A DNA stretch of 5,560 bases from Photorhabdus cinerea (lineage in GTDB: Bacteria; Pseudomonadota; Gammaproteobacteria; Enterobacterales; Enterobacteriaceae). This document shows, piece by piece, positions 5,255 to 5,560 of the stretch (its first letter is position 1; every line of letters starts with the position of its first letter). The notes beneath the pieces are model-generated. The model did no database searches. It saw nothing but the letters and a program-made list of their open reading frames with translations, and was not told the origin of the DNA. The stretch lies in the NCBI RefSeq assembly GCF_011189575.1, contig NZ_PUJW01000060.1, positions 1 through 5,560 of the forward strand, given 5' to 3'. The position numbers and the translations under genes are program-made.

Positions 5255-5312
5255 ACAAGTTTTACCTTATTAAAATAACAAGTAATTCTTGTTTTTATAA
5301 AGTAATGCTTGT
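5255..5312. promoter_or_regulatory. OL: three 15-bp CI/Cro operators
   Basis: ACAAGTTTTACCTTA (5255-5269), ACAAGTAATTCTTGT (5278-5292) and TAAAGTAATGCTTGT (5298-5312) match the OR motif, with centres 23 and 20 bp apart. The middle copy is the most symmetric site of the six. The inner two overlap the predicted pL hexamers. Three sites at each of two control regions about 2 kb apart would allow CI octamer looping as in lambda, with the nuclease gene and cI inside the loop. Confidence 0.74.
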
Positions 5313-5317
5313 ATAGT
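5289..5317 (+). promoter_or_regulatory. pL promoter for the left operon
   Basis: A -35-like TTGTTT (5289-5294), a 17-bp spacer and a -10 TATAGT (5312-5317, five of six to consensus) predict a start at about 5320-5324. Two operators overlap the promoter hexamers. It points away from cI, out of the window, as pL should. Confidence 0.62.
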
Positions 5318-5319
5318 TT

Positions 5320-5416
5320 AATCATCGAAAAGGCAGGGAAAGCCCACGAAGTAGCCGCTACCGGCGCACGAACAGGTAGATGATTCGAGACTAAGTTAAA
5401 TCATAGTAGTACCTAC
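5320..5416 (+). promoter_or_regulatory. Structured 5' leader RNA of the pL transcript
   Basis: The predicted transcript begins with AATCATC (5320-5326), which pairs perfectly with GATGATT (5379-5385) and encloses small GC-rich hairpins, for example GCCG-CTAC-CGGC at 5354-5365 and GGG-AAAG-CCC at 5336-5345. The same GATGATT can instead pair with AATCAT at 5399-5404, and CTACC (5358-5362) can pair with GGTAG (5375-5379), so two folds compete. A further hairpin GTAG-TAC-CTAC lies at 5406-5416. There is no credible reading frame. The structure is seen in the sequence; a regulatory role is inferred from its position ahead of the nut/put-like hairpin. Confidence 0.5.
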
Positions 5417-5440
5417 AATGAATGCTCCGCCCTTGTGGAG
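5414..5440 (+). promoter_or_regulatory. nutL/putL-like antitermination element
   Basis: TACAATGAATG is followed by a stem CTCCGC / GTGGAG closed on the loop CCTT (5425-5440). It copies the element after cro. The second stem pair is T-A here and C-G there, a compensatory change that keeps the stem, and the only other difference within the stem-loop is in the loop. It lies about 100 nt into the pL transcript. The class (N-dependent nut or factor-independent put) cannot be decided here because the left operon genes lie outside the window. Confidence 0.55.
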
Positions 5441-5560
5441 AGTCTATACCCAAGTGAGTTTTGAGGTGTTGTGACTGAGCCTAAAAGTAATCAGTCAACT
5501 CATTCACAGATGAGGCTGTATCAGGACTGTGGAAGGCGCAACTGTGATAGAGCCACAACA
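5441..5560 (+). other. Left-operon leader continuation, hairpin-rich, no gene seen
   Basis: No coding frame of useful length is present to the window edge. Stem-loops include TGACTGA / TCAGTCA (7-bp arms, 12-nt loop, 5472-5497) and CTCAT / ATGAG (5499-5514); the two overlap only in flanking bases and could both form. TGTTGTG at 5467-5473 is complementary to CACAACA at 5554-5560, which may close a larger fold extending past the edge. The untranslated leader is therefore at least about 235 nt long. Confidence 0.4.

Noticed and set aside
1..5560. CRISPR arrays, tRNA genes, insertion sequences or att sites
   Set aside because: I found no regularly spaced repeats, tRNA cloverleaf, transposase or terminal inverted repeats, and no integrase or core-site duplication in this window.

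Overview
The window is the immunity and early-replication region of a lambdoid prophage or temperate phage from an AT-rich enterobacterium. The genus cannot be fixed from the sequence alone. A Morganellaceae-type host such as Providencia, Photorhabdus or Xenorhabdus is a guess from base composition. The evidence for a lambdoid phage is the arrangement: a cleavable CI repressor on the plus strand faces a small Cro on the minus strand across a three-operator region. On the minus strand Cro is followed by CII, an O-like initiator and a DnaC-type helicase loader, as in lambda (cro-cII-O-P).

Right (lytic) operon, minus strand, read from 3147 down to 1: cro (3147-2965); a 217-bp spacer with a nut-like hairpin, several stem-loops and a tR1-like terminator; cII (2747-2412); an ASCH/PUA-like phage protein (2358-1735); an O-like replication protein (1652-861) whose linker DNA carries an origin-like set of inverted and direct repeats; a DnaC-like loader (861-136); and the first 37 codons of a Lar-type anti-restriction protein cut by the window edge (113-1).

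Immunity region and lysogenic operon, plus strand: pR, pRM and three 15-bp operators lie at 3182-3250. They are followed by cI (3257-3958) and, 9 bp later, by a 383-residue protein with the nuclease domain of type I restriction HsdR subunits but no helicase (3968-5119). This sits where lambda carries rexAB, so it should be expressed with CI in the lysogen and is the best candidate for a prophage-encoded defence or exclusion gene. A strong intrinsic terminator follows at 5130-5153. A perfect TTGC-N6-TTGC CII box inside the 5' end of cII marks pRE, exactly where lambda has it.

Left operon control, 5154-5560: no gene is visible. There is an AT-rich stretch, three more copies of the same operator, pL, and a long structured untranslated leader. 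The leader contains a hairpin at 5425-5440 that is a near copy of the hairpin just downstream of cro (minus strand, 2941-2926), with one compensated base-pair change. This pairing of one element per early operon is what is expected of nut or put antitermination sites, although no clear boxA was found.

How it fits together: CI bound at OL and OR silences pL and pR and maintains its own operon, including the nuclease. After infection, CII would act at pRE to start CI synthesis. After induction, the nut/put-like elements would let polymerase read past the tR1-like terminator into the replication genes.
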